Assembly: GCA_021786695.1 (NCBI GenBank)
Contig: JAJYMT010000061.1
Coordinates: forward strand, 1 to 5,182
From: a bacterium
Lineage (GTDB): Bacteria; Patescibacteriota; Patescibacteriia; Patescibacteriales; GWE2-39-37
Direction of reading: 5' to 3'
Length of the DNA stretch: 5,182 nucleotides
Part shown: piece by piece, positions 4,727 through 5,182 of the stretch
Layout of the letters: every line of letters begins with the position of its first letter
How positions within the stretch are numbered: position 1 is the stretch's first letter
The notes under the pieces: generated by a model
Databases searched by the model: none
Seen by the model: only the letters and a program-made list of their open reading frames with translations
What the model was told of the DNA's origin: nothing
Program-made: the position numbers and the translations under genes

Positions 4727-4966
4727 ATGTACCAAGTTTATATTTTACAAAGCATAACTAAGCAAAGACATTATATCGGTCATACCGAGGACTTGATTAA
4801 ACGACTGGCAATACATAATTCCGGCAAGGTGAGAGTAACCAAGGGATATCGTCCCTGGAAAATAATTTATTCAGAAAGTTATTCAACTAGAGCCGAAGCA
4901 GCCAAACGCGAATTGGAAATAAAGGGATTTAAAGGAGGAATTAAATTTAAACGATTATTAATTTGA
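4727..4966 (+). CDS. GIY-YIG nuclease domain protein (second copy, 79 aa)
   Basis: This is a compact GIY-YIG domain protein of the typical ~80-residue bacterial type. Motifs: QVYIL (3-7) for GIY, HYIG (15-18) for YIG, DLIKRLAIHN (22-31) with R26 and H30, TKGYRPWKIIYSE (38-50), and the predicted metal-binding glutamate E62 in AAKRELEIKGF. All expected catalytic positions are present. I start at the ATG at 4727. The frame stays open to an ATG at 4652, but that part lies in the tRNA fragment and palindrome and encodes no family sequence. A GGGAG at 4712-4716, at the palindrome edge, could serve as a Shine-Dalgarno at a rather long 10-nt spacing. The gene ends in tandem TGA-TAA, 8 nt before the intact tRNA-Ser. 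It differs clearly from the first copy, so it is not a recent duplicate of it. Its AT-rich base use contrasts with gatA and the DsbA-like gene. Confidence 0.9.
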   Translation: MYQVYILQSITKQRHYIGHTEDLIKRLAIHNSGKVRVTKGYRPWKIIYSESYSTRAEAAKRELEIKGFKGGIKFKRLLI

Positions 4967-4974
4967 TAATATTC

Positions 4975-5062
4975 GGAAGGGTCGCCTAGTGGTCGATGGC
5001 GCGCGCTTGGAAAGCGCGTATACCGCAAGGTATCGAGGGTTCGAATCCCTCTCCTTCCGCCA
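4975..5062 (+). tRNA. tRNA-Ser (anticodon GGA)
   Basis: A class II tRNA folds completely: acceptor GGAAGGG (4975-4981) with TCCTTCC (5052-5058, one G-T pair at the base), discriminator G5059 and encoded CCA 5060-5062. The D stem is GCC/GGC (4984-4986, 4998-5000) with GG at 4991-4992. The anticodon stem CGCGC/GCGCG (5002-5006, 5014-5018) carries loop TTGGAAA with anticodon GGA at 5009-5011, reading UCC and UCU. A long variable arm with an ATACC/GGTAT stem (5020-5024, 5029-5033) identifies it as serine, and the T arm is GAGGG-TTCGAAT-CCCTC (5035-5051). It is 88 nt long and intact. The 8 nt between it and the GIY-YIG stop leave no room for its own full promoter unless that lies inside the GIY-YIG gene. 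Its first 41 nt are duplicated upstream. Confidence 0.97.
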
Positions 5063-5182
5063 AAATTCGGAATCAGAAGAAACGGACAAAGCGGGGTCGC
5101 GCCGAAGGCGCGACACTAATGCATTCCCCCCGCCGAATCCAGAATCCAAAAGGGTTTTCCACGCTCCGCGTGGCTCGTCGTT
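5063..5182. other. Hairpin-rich region after tRNA-Ser, no gene seen
   Basis: No supported coding sequence is present. Three inverted repeats are visible. A perfect 8-bp stem GTCGCGCC/GGCGCGAC (5096-5103, 5107-5114, loop GAA) may be enclosed by GCGGG (5091-5095) pairing with CCCGC (5129-5133). Another stem is CCACGC/GCGTGG (5159-5164, 5168-5173, loop TCC). None is followed by a T-tract, so they look more like palindromic repeats than terminators. The window ends inside this region. Confidence 0.6.

Noticed and set aside
4931..4938. Strong Shine-Dalgarno-like AAAGGAGG
   Set aside because: It lies inside GIY-YIG gene 2, encoding part of FKGGI, and no start codon with an open frame follows before the tRNA.
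4965..4970. GATAAT as a -10 box for tRNA-Ser
   Set aside because: It is only 4 nt before the mature tRNA 5' end, so transcription would start inside the tRNA.
4631..5062. A group I or archaeal-type intron in tRNA-Ser
   Set aside because: The downstream part is a complete tRNA and not a 3' half, so no splicing is needed. I see no group I core in the short interval.
4958..5149. Minus-strand open frame reading KERDSNPRYLAVYALSKRAPS
   Set aside because: It is the antisense of tRNA-Ser plus flanks. Such strings are a well-known false protein produced by translating serine tRNA genes backwards.

Overview
This window looks like a piece of a bacterial chromosome from the candidate phyla radiation (Patescibacteria, Parcubacteria-like). 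That placement is inference. It rests on compact GC-rich housekeeping genes without clear Shine-Dalgarno sites, an encoded tRNA CCA end, a small four-helix-bundle gene and small GIY-YIG genes dropped between housekeeping genes, and many short palindromic repeats, some of which have entered coding sequence. A 16S gene or marker-protein tree would be needed to settle it. The standard stop codons hold throughout.

Positions 2-3324 carry housekeeping genes on the + strand: the C-terminal half of NAD-dependent DNA ligase (ligA, cut by the window edge), gatC, a broken four-helix-bundle gene, and gatA. GatC and GatA are two of the three subunits of the amidotransferase that makes Gln-tRNA(Gln) and/or Asn-tRNA(Asn); gatB is not in the window. 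The four-helix-bundle gene sits exactly between gatC and gatA. It is bracketed by 31-nt imperfect inverted repeats (1421-1451 and 1796-1826) that would pair in the transcript, so the insert resembles the intervening sequences known from 23S rRNA genes. The gatA start codon lies inside the right arm. The gene is interrupted by a single in-frame TAA. Both ligA and gatA carry in-frame repeat-derived insertions.

Positions 3364-4110 encode a membrane-anchored DsbA-like thiol oxidoreductase with a CPFC active site.

Positions 4120-5062 are an accessory cluster. A first GIY-YIG gene (4215-4574) is enclosed by two inverted copies of one repeat, with conserved ends and different central hairpins. A second GIY-YIG gene (4727-4966) lies between a copy of the 5' half of tRNA-Ser and the intact tRNA-Ser(GGA) at 4975-5062. 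The tRNA fragment is itself split between anticodon positions 34 and 35 by a 50-nt nested palindrome. Deleting that palindrome restores a 41-nt perfect match to the intact tRNA. The region reads as layered insertions: a GIY-YIG unit at a tRNA gene, then a palindromic element into the leftover tRNA fragment.

Positions 5063-5182 hold only hairpins and no supported gene. The main interest of the window is this set of very small elements, each one short AT-rich ORF with repeat or RNA-derived ends, placed at gene junctions.
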